Position numbers and translations under genes: made by a program. 64,000 nucleotides of DNA from Pseudoalteromonas aurantia (GTDB lineage: Bacteria; Pseudomonadota; Gammaproteobacteria; Enterobacterales; Alteromonadaceae), in NCBI RefSeq assembly GCF_005886875.1, contig NZ_PNBY01000036.1, positions 1 to 64,000 of the forward strand. The letters are read 5' to 3'. How positions within the stretch are numbered: position 1 is the stretch's first letter; each line of letters begins with the position of its first letter. The notes beneath the pieces are model-generated. The model saw nothing but the letters and a program-made list of their open reading frames with translations. It searched no databases and was not told where the DNA came from. This document shows, piece by piece, positions 35,664 to 44,905 of the stretch.

Positions 35664-37706
35664 ATGCATAAGCAGAAAGTAGTGATTGTTGGAGGAGGGA
35701 TTTCAGGTTTATTTGCAGCTAATAAATTGGCTGCATATGACCAGTTTGACATTACATTGATTGAGTCAAGTGACCGGTGTGGAGGCCTGCTAAATGCTTA
35801 CCGTTCGGAGCAGGGAGTACTGTATGATCAAGGTACACACTTAGCTTCAAAAACAGGGATCGCACATATTGATAAGATTCTTTTCGGCGAGGGTAAACTA
35901 GCGAAGCACTGGCATGAGTTTTCATATCTAAACTCAGGAAACTACTTTTCCGGGCAATGGAATTTAAAGACGCAAGTTGTTGATATTAGAGCACTACCTA
36001 CGGAGTGTTATCAGAAATGTGTTGGGGAGCTGTTAACGTCAGTCAGTGATATGACAACAGAAGATTATAGTACATTTATTCGTTCTCATGTTGGGAGTTA
36101 CTTGTCTGACAAACTGTTTACTCCATCTGTCAAAAAGTTATATGGTGATGAGGTTGACTTTACTCATTTGAAACCAAAAGTGGGTTATTTTGGTTTAAAC
36201 CGTGTCGTAGCGTTTGATGATGAAACATCTGAAGTATTAAAAAGCATTCCTAAATATGATGAAAAGTTGGCATTCTCGTCTAGTAAATACTTTGCCGAAA
36301 AAACGAATATCACAGAGTCATATTTATATCCAAAAAGTGAATTAGGAATACAGTTTTGGACTGATAGCTTACTTAATCGCGCAGTCAATAAAGGAGTTAA
36401 GGTTAAGACGTCCTCTCAAATAACTCATTTGAATGCACAGCAAGCTAATGTGACGAAAGTGGAGCTAAAAGGCGGGGAAAGCCTTGATTGCGAATATGTT
36501 ATTTGGACTGCGCCACCATTTTTGGCCTTAAGGCTTGCAAATATAGCGTTTACGTCAGCGTACCGGCCTGTACTTAGGACCGCTAATCTTTTCCATTTTT
36601 CGTTTAACAGACCTGTTTTAAATTCTCAAAATCACTATGTGTGGAATTGGGATGAGTCGTTCAAATCATTTAGAATTACATTGTATGACAATATTGCTGG
36701 TAGGGCTGAGAAAGGTAGCCGGTTAACTCTTGAAATATTATCCAATGAGGAACAAAGTGAATTGCTGTGTTATGAGCATGCGCTCGAGGAGTTAAAAGAG
36801 TTAGGGTTAATAGACAATAGACATATTGTAATCGATCAAGCAAGACAGACAATTCCTAATACTTTCCCGGTTCCAACTAAGCAGTTAGATAATGCAGTTA
36901 AAGAGGTGGGTGAGTTGTTAAGACTTTCTCTCAAAAATGTTATTTTTGCTGGTCGGCATAGTTCAACTGCGTGGTTACAAACTGATGTGATTAAGTCGAT
37001 AGACAAACAAATTGAAGAAATTTTTTTTAACGGAGTGATTATGGGTTTTTCAAAAGAGTGGGATGAGCTATACAGAAACAATCGTCATATGTCGATTTGG
37101 CCGTGGAGTCAGCTTGTTAGTTTATGTTTGCGGCACACCCCATTAGCTTCGTGTGATGGAGAGTTTAGAGTATTAGAAGTAGGGTGTGGGGCGGGTGCAA
37201 ATCTTCCTTTCTTTCAAACTTATACTGATAAAGTTTCGGCTTTAGATGGTAGTGAACATATTGTTACACTTTTGAAAAATAGGTTTTCTGAGTTTGCTGA
37301 TAATATCAAAGTAGCTGATTTCACAAAACTAATTCCATTTGAGAGTAAATTTAACTTAATTGTTGATAGAGGTGCATCTGTACATAATGATACAGCTTCT
37401 ATCGAAGCGTATTTAGACTTGGCATATAAACAATTAGAAGAAGGCGGTCACTTAATTATCACTGATTGGTTTAGTACCAAGCATGGCTATTTTGAACTGG
37501 GTATACCGCAAGAGAAAGATAGTTATACGCGCTCAGGCTATGATTCAGGTCCATTTTCAGGGGTCGGCAATGTTCACTTTTTTGATAGAGAACTTATTGT
37601 AAACTTGACTCAGAAATTCGGTCTTGTTCATTTAGAACACTCGATCACTCATGTAGATGGTATTGAGCAACAAGGAGCAGCTTGGAGCTTAGTTCTTCAA
37701 AAGTAA
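35664..37706 (+). CDS. FAD oxidoreductase fused to SAM methyltransferase
   Basis: The 680-residue fusion begins with a flavoprotein of the amine-oxidase / UDP-galactopyranose-mutase-like superfamily (about 1-455). It has VVIVGGGISGLFAANKL, ESSDRCGGLL, and a C-terminal FAD element NVIFAGRHSSTAWLQTDV. A class I methyltransferase follows (about 460-680: LEVGCGAGANLPFF, SALDGSEH). Met460 (ATG 37041) has GGAG five bases upstream at the joint, so the methyltransferase could also be made alone; this looks like a recent in-frame join of two genes. The N-half is a paralogue of the protein at 44906-46297. The likely role is modification of a nucleotide or nonulosonic sugar; substrate unknown. Confidence 0.75.
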   Translation: MHKQKVVIVGGGISGLFAANKLAAYDQFDITLIESSDRCGGLLNAYRSEQGVLYDQGTHLASKTGIAHIDKILFGEGKLAKHWHEFSYLNSGNYFSGQWNLKTQVVDIRALPTECYQKCVGELLTSVSDMTTEDYSTFIRSHVGSYLSDKLFTPSVKKLYGDEVDFTHLKPKVGYFGLNRVVAFDDETSEVLKSIPKYDEKLAFSSSKYFAEKTNITESYLYPKSELGIQFWTDSLLNRAVNKGVKVKTSSQITHLNAQQANVTKVELKGGESLDCEYVIWTAPPFLALRLANIAFTSAYRPVLRTANLFHFSFNRPVLNSQNHYVWNWDESFKSFRITLYDNIAGRAEKGSRLTLEILSNEEQSELLCYEHALEELKELGLIDNRHIVIDQARQTIPNTFPVPTKQLDNAVKEVGELLRLSLKNVIFAGRHSSTAWLQTDVIKSIDKQIEEIFFNGVIMGFSKEWDELYRNNRHMSIWPWSQLVSLCLRHTPLASCDGEFRVLEVGCGAGANLPFFQTYTDKVSALDGSEHIVTLLKNRFSEFADNIKVADFTKLIPFESKFNLIVDRGASVHNDTASIEAYLDLAYKQLEEGGHLIITDWFSTKHGYFELGIPQEKDSYTRSGYDSGPFSGVGNVHFFDRELIVNLTQKFGLVHLEHSITHVDGIEQQGAAWSLVLQK

Positions 37707-37710
37707 GTTG

Positions 37711-38214
37711 ATGATAGATACCGCACGTTTTTTCCTGAAAGAGTTACAGAAACAACATGCTACACGGCAGTATTTGTCATGGCTAAGAGGTGATGCTAGT
37801 CATTACCTTACCAATATTCAGACTGATTTAAAAAGTCTAGAAGAGTATATTCATAAATCGCTCTCAGATACTAATATTCTACTGTTAGGGATTTTTGTTA
37901 AAAAGTCGAATTTACATATTGGAAATGTAAAGTTTGAGTTTTTAGATCATGATAGAAAAATAGTTGAAATGGGAATTTTGATTGGCGAGCCAGCATTTCA
38001 TGGTGTTGGCGTCGCAGGTGAAGTTATCAAAGCATTTTCAGAGTATACGATAAGAAAATACGGCACTAATTTAATGGTCCTAGGGGTCAGTAAACATAAC
38101 AAGAATGCAATTTCGGCTTATAAAAAGCTAGGATTTAAACCTGAAAGCCGACCATTATCGAGTATCAATAGTAAAGATGGAATACTCATGTCTTGGAGTA
38201 TGATAAGTGAATAA
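37711..38214 (+). CDS. GNAT N-acetyltransferase, PseH candidate
   Basis: The 167-residue GNAT-fold protein of the RimJ/RimL type has IGNVKFEFLD, VEMGILIGEPAFHGVGVAGE (acetyl-CoA loop) and NKNAISAYKKLGFK. PseH acetylates the 4-amino group of the pseudaminic acid precursor, and no other small GNAT is present in the island, so this is the best PseH candidate; it could instead acylate a finished sugar. ATG 37711 is preferred to TTG 37708. It overlaps the next gene by 8 bases. Confidence 0.7.
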   Translation: MIDTARFFLKELQKQHATRQYLSWLRGDASHYLTNIQTDLKSLEEYIHKSLSDTNILLLGIFVKKSNLHIGNVKFEFLDHDRKIVEMGILIGEPAFHGVGVAGEVIKAFSEYTIRKYGTNLMVLGVSKHNKNAISAYKKLGFKPESRPLSSINSKDGILMSWSMISE

Positions 38215-39535
38215 CAAAACAGTACCTTTTACTGCATTGGGATTGGAAATGCACCAATGGGCAAAAGAACTCTTTCCAATTTGCCGAAGTTTGACGGGTG
38301 ATGGAGTAAGAGAAACATTATCTTACATTCAGAAGTTTGTTCCTGAGTTAGAAGTCCATTCAGTACCATCGGGTTCTATGGTGTTTGACTGGCAGGTTCC
38401 ACAAGAGTGGAAGATTAGCGAAGCCTATATTTTAGCACCTGACGGTACCAAAATTATAGATTACAAAGATCATAATTTACATGTGTTAAATTATTCAACT
38501 GCAGTTAATGAGATAATGCCTCTTAAAGAGTTACAACAGCACCTTTATTCTTTACCAGAACAGCCAGATGCAATTCCTTATGTTACTTCTTACTATGCGC
38601 CACGTTGGGGGTTTTGTTTAACGCAAAATCAACGTGATAGTTTAAAATCAGGCAATTATAAAGTAGTGATAGATTCTGAACACTTTGATGGTGAATTAAA
38701 CTATGGCGAATATTATCTCCCTGGTGAAAGTGACGAAGAGGTACTTATCTCGACTTATATCTGTCATCCATCGATGGCTAATAATGAACTTTCAGGGCCA
38801 GTTGTTACTATGGCATTAATTCAACAGTTGCAGCAGTGGAAAGGCAGAAAGTATAGCTATAGATTTGTTTTTGTGCCGGAAACAATTGGTGCAATTGCAT
38901 TTTTATCACAGCGTTTGAAAGAAATTAAACATAGAATTATTGCGGGGTATGTGCTGACCTGTATCGGTGATGAACGGAATCACTCATATTTACAATCGCG
39001 GATGGAAAACACCCTTTCCGACCGGGCCGCAATGCATATGTTTGATTATTTCGCTCCTAATTACTGTTTGTATGATTATTTATCTCGAGGGAGTGACGAG
39101 AGGCAGTATTGTGCCCCTGGGGTAGACTTACCAATTGGTTCTATCATGCGAACTCGTTATGGCGACTATCCAGAATACCATACCTCTTTAGATGATTTAA
39201 ATCTTGTTACGGCGAGTGGTTTAAGCGGTGGGTTAGAGTCAGTATATAAGGCAATTCAACTTATTGAAGCAAATGCATATTATTGTGTAACTGTTTTATG
39301 TGAACCTCAGTTGGGTAAAAGGGGATTGTACCCCACGTTGAGTAGTATGTCGCTGGATTATACCGATGTTAGAACATTAACGAACTTTATTACTTACTGT
39401 GATGGCAAACATGATCTAATTGCTATTGCTGAAAAAATTAAGGTGAATGCCCTAGAGTTATTACCGACCCTAAATCGACTGTTGAAGGAAGGGTTATTGG
39501 TGAAAGTAGAAGAAAATAATGTCGAAATTGAATAA
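38207..39535 (+). CDS. DUF4910 aminopeptidase-like protein
   Basis: The 442-residue protein has the DUF2172/DUF4910 aminopeptidase-like fold, related to M28 zinc peptidases: ELFPICRSLTGDGVRETL at the start, STYICHPSMANNELSG, FVPETIGAIAFLS, GSDERQYCAPGVDLP and YHTSLDDLN. The usual Asp in AN-D-xLSG is Asn here, so one zinc ligand may be altered. A winged-helix-like tail follows (about 375-440). Such genes occur in O-antigen and flagellin glycan clusters, where a deacylase or amide hydrolase role on sugars is possible. Start GTG 38207 overlaps the previous stop (GTGAATAA). Confidence 0.72.
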   Translation: MNNKTVPFTALGLEMHQWAKELFPICRSLTGDGVRETLSYIQKFVPELEVHSVPSGSMVFDWQVPQEWKISEAYILAPDGTKIIDYKDHNLHVLNYSTAVNEIMPLKELQQHLYSLPEQPDAIPYVTSYYAPRWGFCLTQNQRDSLKSGNYKVVIDSEHFDGELNYGEYYLPGESDEEVLISTYICHPSMANNELSGPVVTMALIQQLQQWKGRKYSYRFVFVPETIGAIAFLSQRLKEIKHRIIAGYVLTCIGDERNHSYLQSRMENTLSDRAAMHMFDYFAPNYCLYDYLSRGSDERQYCAPGVDLPIGSIMRTRYGDYPEYHTSLDDLNLVTASGLSGGLESVYKAIQLIEANAYYCVTVLCEPQLGKRGLYPTLSSMSLDYTDVRTLTNFITYCDGKHDLIAIAEKIKVNALELLPTLNRLLKEGLLVKVEENNVEIE

Positions 39536-40511
39536 TTACAAAGTAGTAGCTACACAAATTGATGGGGATTGGGATATATTGGTAGAGTCATCAAGTAGCG
39601 CTACTCCATTTGCTTTATCAAGCTTTGTTAATGCATTACATGGAAACTTTAGAGCGTTCTTATGTAAGAAAGGTGATGAGATTGTTGCTGGTTGTTTGGT
39701 TGTATTAGATGATACTGAACACAATGTGGTAGGGCATGATCTAGTTGTACATGATGGGATATTTTTTCGGGAATTTGAGAAACTAAATCGAGCCCAAAAA
39801 AATTCCGAGCAGTTTAAGGCGCTACAATGTATCGCTGAATTTCTCGCTGAAGAATATAGTCACATAGATCTTACCCTTGCACCAATGCTGACGGATGTAA
39901 GGGCTTTTCAATGGGTGCATTATCATGATAATAAGCCTATGTATCAGGAATCCATTCGATATACTAGTTTTGTGGACATTAGAGAGTTTTTAGACAAAAA
40001 GCCGTTAGAAGACTTTACTTTATATCAGGACGCATCAGTTTCGAGGCGTCAGGAAATAAGATATGGTTACCGCAAAGGGGTGAAAGTATTTGATAGTAAT
40101 GATTTTGAAAGATTTCTTTTTTTATATAAACATACGTTTGAACGGCAAAATATTGAACTGGAAAATGATTTATTGACTCAAATGTCAAAGCTATTGGTCA
40201 GTTTGTATAATGATAATCGTATACTTATGATATCCGCTGCTACAACGAATGATGAAGTGGGTAGTATGGCAGTGTTTTTGATGATGGCTGATAAAGCGTA
40301 CTATTTGTTTGGAGCAAATGACTATGCGCTTAGAAATGCGCATACAGGGACTGCGGTATTGTGGCAAGCCTTTCCTTTTCTTGCAAAAAAAGGCATAGTA
40401 AGCTTAGACTTAGAAGGTGTTAATAGCCCTGACAGAGGATGGTTTAAAATGAGTTTTGGCGCAACAATTCAGCCATACATTAATCTGACTTACCGAGCTG
40501 ACAAAGACTAG
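39519..40511 (+). CDS. FemAB/BioF2-like acyltransferase
   Basis: The 330-residue protein with two GNAT-like halves resembles the FemAB / Acetyltransf_6 family: VSRRQEIRYGYRKGVKV, HTGTAVLWQAFPFLAKKGI, DLEGVNSPDRGWFKMSFGA. Family members add aminoacyl or acyl groups to glycans or peptidoglycan precursors. It overlaps the DUF4910 gene by 17 bases, suggesting a paired function. Its last 32 bases overlap the convergent gene on the other strand. Confidence 0.68.
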   Translation: MSKLNNYKVVATQIDGDWDILVESSSSATPFALSSFVNALHGNFRAFLCKKGDEIVAGCLVVLDDTEHNVVGHDLVVHDGIFFREFEKLNRAQKNSEQFKALQCIAEFLAEEYSHIDLTLAPMLTDVRAFQWVHYHDNKPMYQESIRYTSFVDIREFLDKKPLEDFTLYQDASVSRRQEIRYGYRKGVKVFDSNDFERFLFLYKHTFERQNIELENDLLTQMSKLLVSLYNDNRILMISAATTNDEVGSMAVFLMMADKAYYLFGANDYALRNAHTGTAVLWQAFPFLAKKGIVSLDLEGVNSPDRGWFKMSFGATIQPYINLTYRADKD

Positions 40512-41595
40512 TCATCAGCTTATGAATGGATTCAACGGAATTATTTTGTGTCGTCATTTTTACCGTGTACCGATTAAATCGCATTGCTTCTAAATTTTTG
40601 ATTACGTTGTGCAATTGAAAAGTATATCGAACAGACCTAAGCAACCCTATTTGTTCTAGGTAAAAAGGGCTTTCTTTATGATTACCAATTTGAATACTGA
40701 GGATTGGCTTATTTTGAAGGCTTGCTTCCAATAACATAGTTGACGACATTCCGAGAACTATATCTGCGCTTTGAATTGATTCTTGGACAGATCTTTTTGA
40801 GCACAAACTAGCAAAATGATAGCTTTTAATGAGCCTATTATATCTTCGCTGCGATTCTCTAGGATGTGGTCGAATGATCACTGAAAAGTGTTGCTGCTTT
40901 GCTTGCTTTGTAATTGATTGGCATAATGTTTTAATAATTGTTTGTTCCGTATAGCCATGGATTTTCTTACCTAATTTATGGCCATATACAGCTGTAATCG
41001 GCTCTGAGGCAAACAATATTGTTATTGCTTTTTTCTTTTGGGTTTTGTTTTTTACCGGCTTGCTCTTAAGGCTTTCATAATATGGTGAACCTAATGGGTG
41101 GATAATGTTTTCTGGTAGCCCCTCCTTTACCATTTGTAATTTTGCAGAACAATCCATGGTAACGATAGCTGTAGGAAGTATAAAGTCGTCAGTGGTGTAA
41201 GCCATGCATCCTTGATACGTTTCGTGTTGCTTTAAAAACCTTAATGCGTAGTTCATCCACTGATCTAAAATAGCGATGCTGGGAATTCCAAAATCTTTAC
41301 ATGCGCGCCAAAGGCTCCGGTTTGAATAGTCACGACCGGTTGTGTCGGTGAACACGACATTAGGCTTAATTGTCGCTAACAATTGCAGATAGGTTGTTTT
41401 AGAGTATTGGTCATGCTTGTTTGATAACAAGGTCACATTGATTTGAGGGAAGTTATGTTTTAAATGAGAACAAGCAGCTTCCTTTGCAAAGCAAACAATG
41501 TTGGCCGTTTTAGAAAGTTCGTGTGCCAAGATGCCAATGGAATTTGCACCACCTGGATCTATAGAAAAAAGCAAAATAGTATGTTGATGACTCAT
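40480..41595 (-). CDS. GT-B-like glycosyltransferase family protein
   Basis: The 371-residue protein looks like a GT-B or polysialyl/CDP-glycerol-transferase-like fold: FSIDPGGANSIGILAHEL at the start, VFTDTTGRDYSNRSLWRA, VIIRPHPRESQRRYN, and SADIVLGMSSTMLLEASLQN in the donor site. It is the only minus-strand gene inside the plus-strand part of the island, and is divergent from the aminotransferase gene. It could be a second sugar transferase or a nucleotide-sugar processing enzyme. The exact family is unknown to me. Confidence 0.55.
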   Translation of the reverse strand: MSHQHTILLFSIDPGGANSIGILAHELSKTANIVCFAKEAACSHLKHNFPQINVTLLSNKHDQYSKTTYLQLLATIKPNVVFTDTTGRDYSNRSLWRACKDFGIPSIAILDQWMNYALRFLKQHETYQGCMAYTTDDFILPTAIVTMDCSAKLQMVKEGLPENIIHPLGSPYYESLKSKPVKNKTQKKKAITILFASEPITAVYGHKLGKKIHGYTEQTIIKTLCQSITKQAKQQHFSVIIRPHPRESQRRYNRLIKSYHFASLCSKRSVQESIQSADIVLGMSSTMLLEASLQNKPILSIQIGNHKESPFYLEQIGLLRSVRYTFQLHNVIKNLEAMRFNRYTVKMTTQNNSVESIHKLMTSLCQLGKSD

Positions 41596-41746
41596 AGTTT
41601 AATAAAGTGGTTTTTTATCAATTTATTGTGAGCGATAAGTTTTTAGAAATAAAGCCCTATGGTACTCTTCTTGCTTATTTCTCAATATTTTAATCTATGT
41701 GTCGATATATTTATTAACGACGTTAAATTTTGCCCAGAGGGAAAGT

Positions 41747-43069
41747 ATGTCAGCAAAAAACAATTCAGGCGCTCAGTTATGGGAAAAAGCAAAAGATCTT
41801 ATACCTGGAGGGAATCAATTACTTTCGAAACGTGCAGAGATGTTTTTACCAGAACAATGGCCGGCTTATTATAAACGAGCTAAAGGCTGCGAGATTTGGG
41901 ATTTAGATGATACCCATTATCTAGACTTTTCTATTATGGGCATAGGGACTTGCTCTTTAGGGTACGCGCACCCAGAAGTTACAACTGCGGTTGTAGAAGC
42001 CATTCAAGCTGGATCTATGAGCAGCTTGAACTGTTATGAAGAAGTAGAGTTAGCAGAGAAGCTCGTTGAGATACACCCCTGGTCTGATAGTGTTCGATTT
42101 ACAAGGACTGGGGGAGAGTCTTGTGCTCTTGCAATTCGAATTGCAAGGTCATTTACAAATAAAAATAAAGTAGCATTCTGTGGATATCATGGTTGGCATG
42201 ATTGGTATTTGGCCACAAATTTGGGAGCTGGAGATCAATTGAAAGATCAGCTCTTACCCGGCTTAGCGCCCAGCGGTGTTCCTGAACAATTACATGACAC
42301 TGCACTTCCTTTTAGAGAAGGAGATATTGATGGCTTTATGCATATCATCTCTAAACATGGTGCCGATTTAGGAGTTGTAATGATGGAAGTTTTTCGGCAC
42401 GGAATGCCAGATATTGATTTTATTCAACAGGTGAGTCAGCTTTGCAAACAGCACAATATTGTACTTATTTTCGACGAAATTTCATCGGGCTTTAGGCTGA
42501 ATGCTGGAGGTGCCCATTTATTATTTGGGATTGAGCCTGATATATGTATTTTAGGAAAAGCGCTCGGAAATGGCCACCCAATAGGTGCTGTTATAGGTAA
42601 AAGGCGGATTATGGATGCCGCGCAAAAATCCTTTATAAGTAGTTCATACTGGACAGAAAGGGTTGGTTTTGTGGCAGCTTTAAAAACAATACAAATTTTC
42701 CAGCAATCGAACGTCTGCAAGGTGTTAAACAAAACGGGTTCGAAACTGAAATATGAAATGAGAAAAATCTGTGAGCAAGTTGGGTTTGACATCAAATTTA
42801 TCGGTGTTGATAGTGTTCCAATACTTATTTTCCCTACAGATGATGCGCTAGCTTTGAAAACACTTTATACACAAGAGATGCTAAAGAAGGGAATATTAGC
42901 AGCAAATGTTATTTATGTTTCGGTAGCACATACTACTGAGCACTGTAATGTGTTTTTAGCTGCCTTCGAAGATGTAATTAAACAGCTAAAGCGCGCTCTT
43001 GAAGAAAGGACAATTCTAGAACAGCTAGACGGCCCTGTATGTCATAGCGGTTTTCAAAGGTTAAACTAA
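41747..43069 (+). CDS. Class III PLP aminotransferase (GSAM-like)
   Basis: The 440-residue protein of the glutamate-1-semialdehyde aminomutase type has LIPGGNQLLSKR, RFTRTGGESCALAIRIAR, FCGYHGWHDWY, LIFDEISSGFR and the PLP lysine in ILGKALGNGHPIGAVIG. Homologues near SpsF-like and NeuB-like genes are part of sugar pathways rather than heme synthesis. I chose ATG 41747 (AGAGGGAA upstream) over the in-frame start at 41699. It sits 1 base before the cytidylyltransferase gene, and is first gene of a plus-strand run. Confidence 0.82.
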   Translation: MSAKNNSGAQLWEKAKDLIPGGNQLLSKRAEMFLPEQWPAYYKRAKGCEIWDLDDTHYLDFSIMGIGTCSLGYAHPEVTTAVVEAIQAGSMSSLNCYEEVELAEKLVEIHPWSDSVRFTRTGGESCALAIRIARSFTNKNKVAFCGYHGWHDWYLATNLGAGDQLKDQLLPGLAPSGVPEQLHDTALPFREGDIDGFMHIISKHGADLGVVMMEVFRHGMPDIDFIQQVSQLCKQHNIVLIFDEISSGFRLNAGGAHLLFGIEPDICILGKALGNGHPIGAVIGKRRIMDAAQKSFISSSYWTERVGFVAALKTIQIFQQSNVCKVLNKTGSKLKYEMRKICEQVGFDIKFIGVDSVPILIFPTDDALALKTLYTQEMLKKGILAANVIYVSVAHTTEHCNVFLAAFEDVIKQLKRALEERTILEQLDGPVCHSGFQRLN

Positions 43070-43070
43070 G

Positions 43071-43832
43071 ATGAGTAAGACGGTTGCGTTTGTCCAAGCT
43101 AGAATGTCGTCATCGAGACTTCCAGGCAAAATTCTAAAATACCTTAATGGAAAAACGGTGGTAGAGCATTTAGTTATGAGGCTTAAACACTCAAAACTGC
43201 TTGATGATATTGTTGTCCTTACATCCACCAATTATGAAAATGACAGATTGTGTGAAGTACTCGACAAAGCAAGCATAAGGTATTTCAGGGGATCTGAAGA
43301 AGATGTATTAGGAAGGTTTATTGCCGCAAATAAAGTTATTAAAGCTGATAAAGTAGTTAGAATAACTGCAGACTCCCCTTTTATCTGCCCAGAGATAGTA
43401 GATAGTTTAATTCGGCGGAGTAATGAGGTAAATGCAGAGTATGGATACTTAAGCGAAAACTTTGCTGAAGGGGTAGATTGTGAAGTTATCAATGCGAGCG
43501 TTTTAACTCAGATTGGGCAATTAGCCTCATTGGCATCTGAACGTGAGCACGTTACGCTATATTTATTCAATCACCCTTCATATTGTGCCATGTTTGAATT
43601 ACAAAACAGTACAGATGATAGCACGTTACGCTTTACACTCGATACACCAGAGGATTGGCGCGTTGTAACTAAAGTTGCAGAGTTTTTTGGAAAAAAGAGT
43701 ACCGGAGTAAGCTATGAGGAAATAAAGTCTTACTTTAATGCGCACCCAGAAGTATATGGTATTAATACTCATATTCAAAGGAATGAAGGATTAGCAATTT
43801 CTTTAAAAAAAGAGCACGTTTCAAATGATTAA
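43071..43832 (+). CDS. Cytidylyltransferase, PseF/SpsF family
   Basis: The 253-residue protein has the nucleotidyltransferase signature FVQARMSSSRLPGKIL, VVLTSTNYENDRL, and RITADSPFICPEIVD with the metal-binding Asp. It probably activates pseudaminic acid with CTP (the PseF step), as it overlaps the PseI gene by 8 bases. The SpsF-type QARMSSSRLPGK start is used by many flagellar clusters in place of the classical PseF. Confidence 0.8.
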   Translation: MSKTVAFVQARMSSSRLPGKILKYLNGKTVVEHLVMRLKHSKLLDDIVVLTSTNYENDRLCEVLDKASIRYFRGSEEDVLGRFIAANKVIKADKVVRITADSPFICPEIVDSLIRRSNEVNAEYGYLSENFAEGVDCEVINASVLTQIGQLASLASEREHVTLYLFNHPSYCAMFELQNSTDDSTLRFTLDTPEDWRVVTKVAEFFGKKSTGVSYEEIKSYFNAHPEVYGINTHIQRNEGLAISLKKEHVSND

Positions 43833-44901
43833 ACCAGCCACAATAAAAATTAATAACCGTATAATCGGTGGCGATTCACCTTGTTATATTATCGCTGAAA
43901 TGTCAGCAAATCATGGCGGAGATATAGAAAAAGCAATTGCATTAATACATGCTGCGCATAAAGCCGGTGCAGATGCCATAAAACTGCAAACATATACGGC
44001 GGATACCATTACTCTTGATTGTGATAAGCCTGACTTCCTACTCCCTTCAGGTAATGCGTGGGAAGCTCACCGGTCTCTGTATTCTCTTTATAAAAAAGCT
44101 TATACCCCGTGGGAATGGCACGCGCCATTGTTTAAAGAGGCCAAAAGTTTAGGTTTAGATATATTTTCGAGCCCATTTGATAGGACTGCTGTTGATTTAC
44201 TTGAATCATTAAACGTTCCTATCTATAAAGTCGCATCGCCTGAGATTACCGATGTTGGCTTGTTGGCATATATTGCTAAGACAGGAAAACCTGTAATTCT
44301 ATCAACGGGAATTGCCAATTATGATGATATTGAATTAGCTGTAAACACACTTCAGAAGCACGGTTGCTCAGAGATTGCCATATTAAAGTGTACGACTGCA
44401 TATCCGACACCATTGACGGAATGTAATTTAAGAACGATACCTGACTTAGCTAAGTCATTTAATTGTGTTGCTGGTATTTCCGACCACACAGAAGGAGTTG
44501 TTGCGCCGATGACAGCAGTTGCGTTAGGCGGGAAAATAATTGAAAAGCATTTCATAAATGATAATCAGGATGAGTCTGTTGATGCCTTCTTTTCACTCGA
44601 TTCTGAAGCATTTTCAAACATGGTTCAGAATGTGAGAGACGTTGAGCAGTCGATGGGGAAAATAAATTATCAAATTACTGAATCGGCAAAGAAAAATATC
44701 TTAGCAAAACGGTCATTATACTTTTGCAATTCAATGCCTGTGGGTCATGTGTTGACTGAAAATGATATTCGTTCCGTAAGACCCGGTTTTGGTGCTCACC
44801 CGAAGTATTTAGCAAAATATATAGGTCAAACACTTGGACAGGCAGTTGAATTTGGTGACCGTGTTCGATGTGAAGCCGTCGTGGGTAAAATAGAGGAATA
44901 G
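43825..44901 (+). CDS. pseI: Pseudaminic acid synthase PseI
   Basis: The 358-residue NeuB-family enzyme has a TIM-barrel (about 1-280: AEMSANHGGDIEKAIALIHA, DAIKLQTYTADT, YKVASPEITDVGLL, CVAGISDHTEG, GGKIIEKHF) and a C-terminal SAF antifreeze-like domain (about 295-355). SLYSLYKKAYTPWEWH is a PseI-type substrate segment. It condenses 6-deoxy-AltdiNAc with phosphoenolpyruvate to give pseudaminic acid. Confidence 0.92.
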   Translation: MIKPATIKINNRIIGGDSPCYIIAEMSANHGGDIEKAIALIHAAHKAGADAIKLQTYTADTITLDCDKPDFLLPSGNAWEAHRSLYSLYKKAYTPWEWHAPLFKEAKSLGLDIFSSPFDRTAVDLLESLNVPIYKVASPEITDVGLLAYIAKTGKPVILSTGIANYDDIELAVNTLQKHGCSEIAILKCTTAYPTPLTECNLRTIPDLAKSFNCVAGISDHTEGVVAPMTAVALGGKIIEKHFINDNQDESVDAFFSLDSEAFSNMVQNVRDVEQSMGKINYQITESAKKNILAKRSLYFCNSMPVGHVLTENDIRSVRPGFGAHPKYLAKYIGQTLGQAVEFGDRVRCEAVVGKIEE

Positions 44902-44905
44902 TCTT

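Noticed and set aside
41659-41874. 71-codon frame before the class III aminotransferase
   Set aside because: It overlaps the start of the real gene in another frame and has no independent support.
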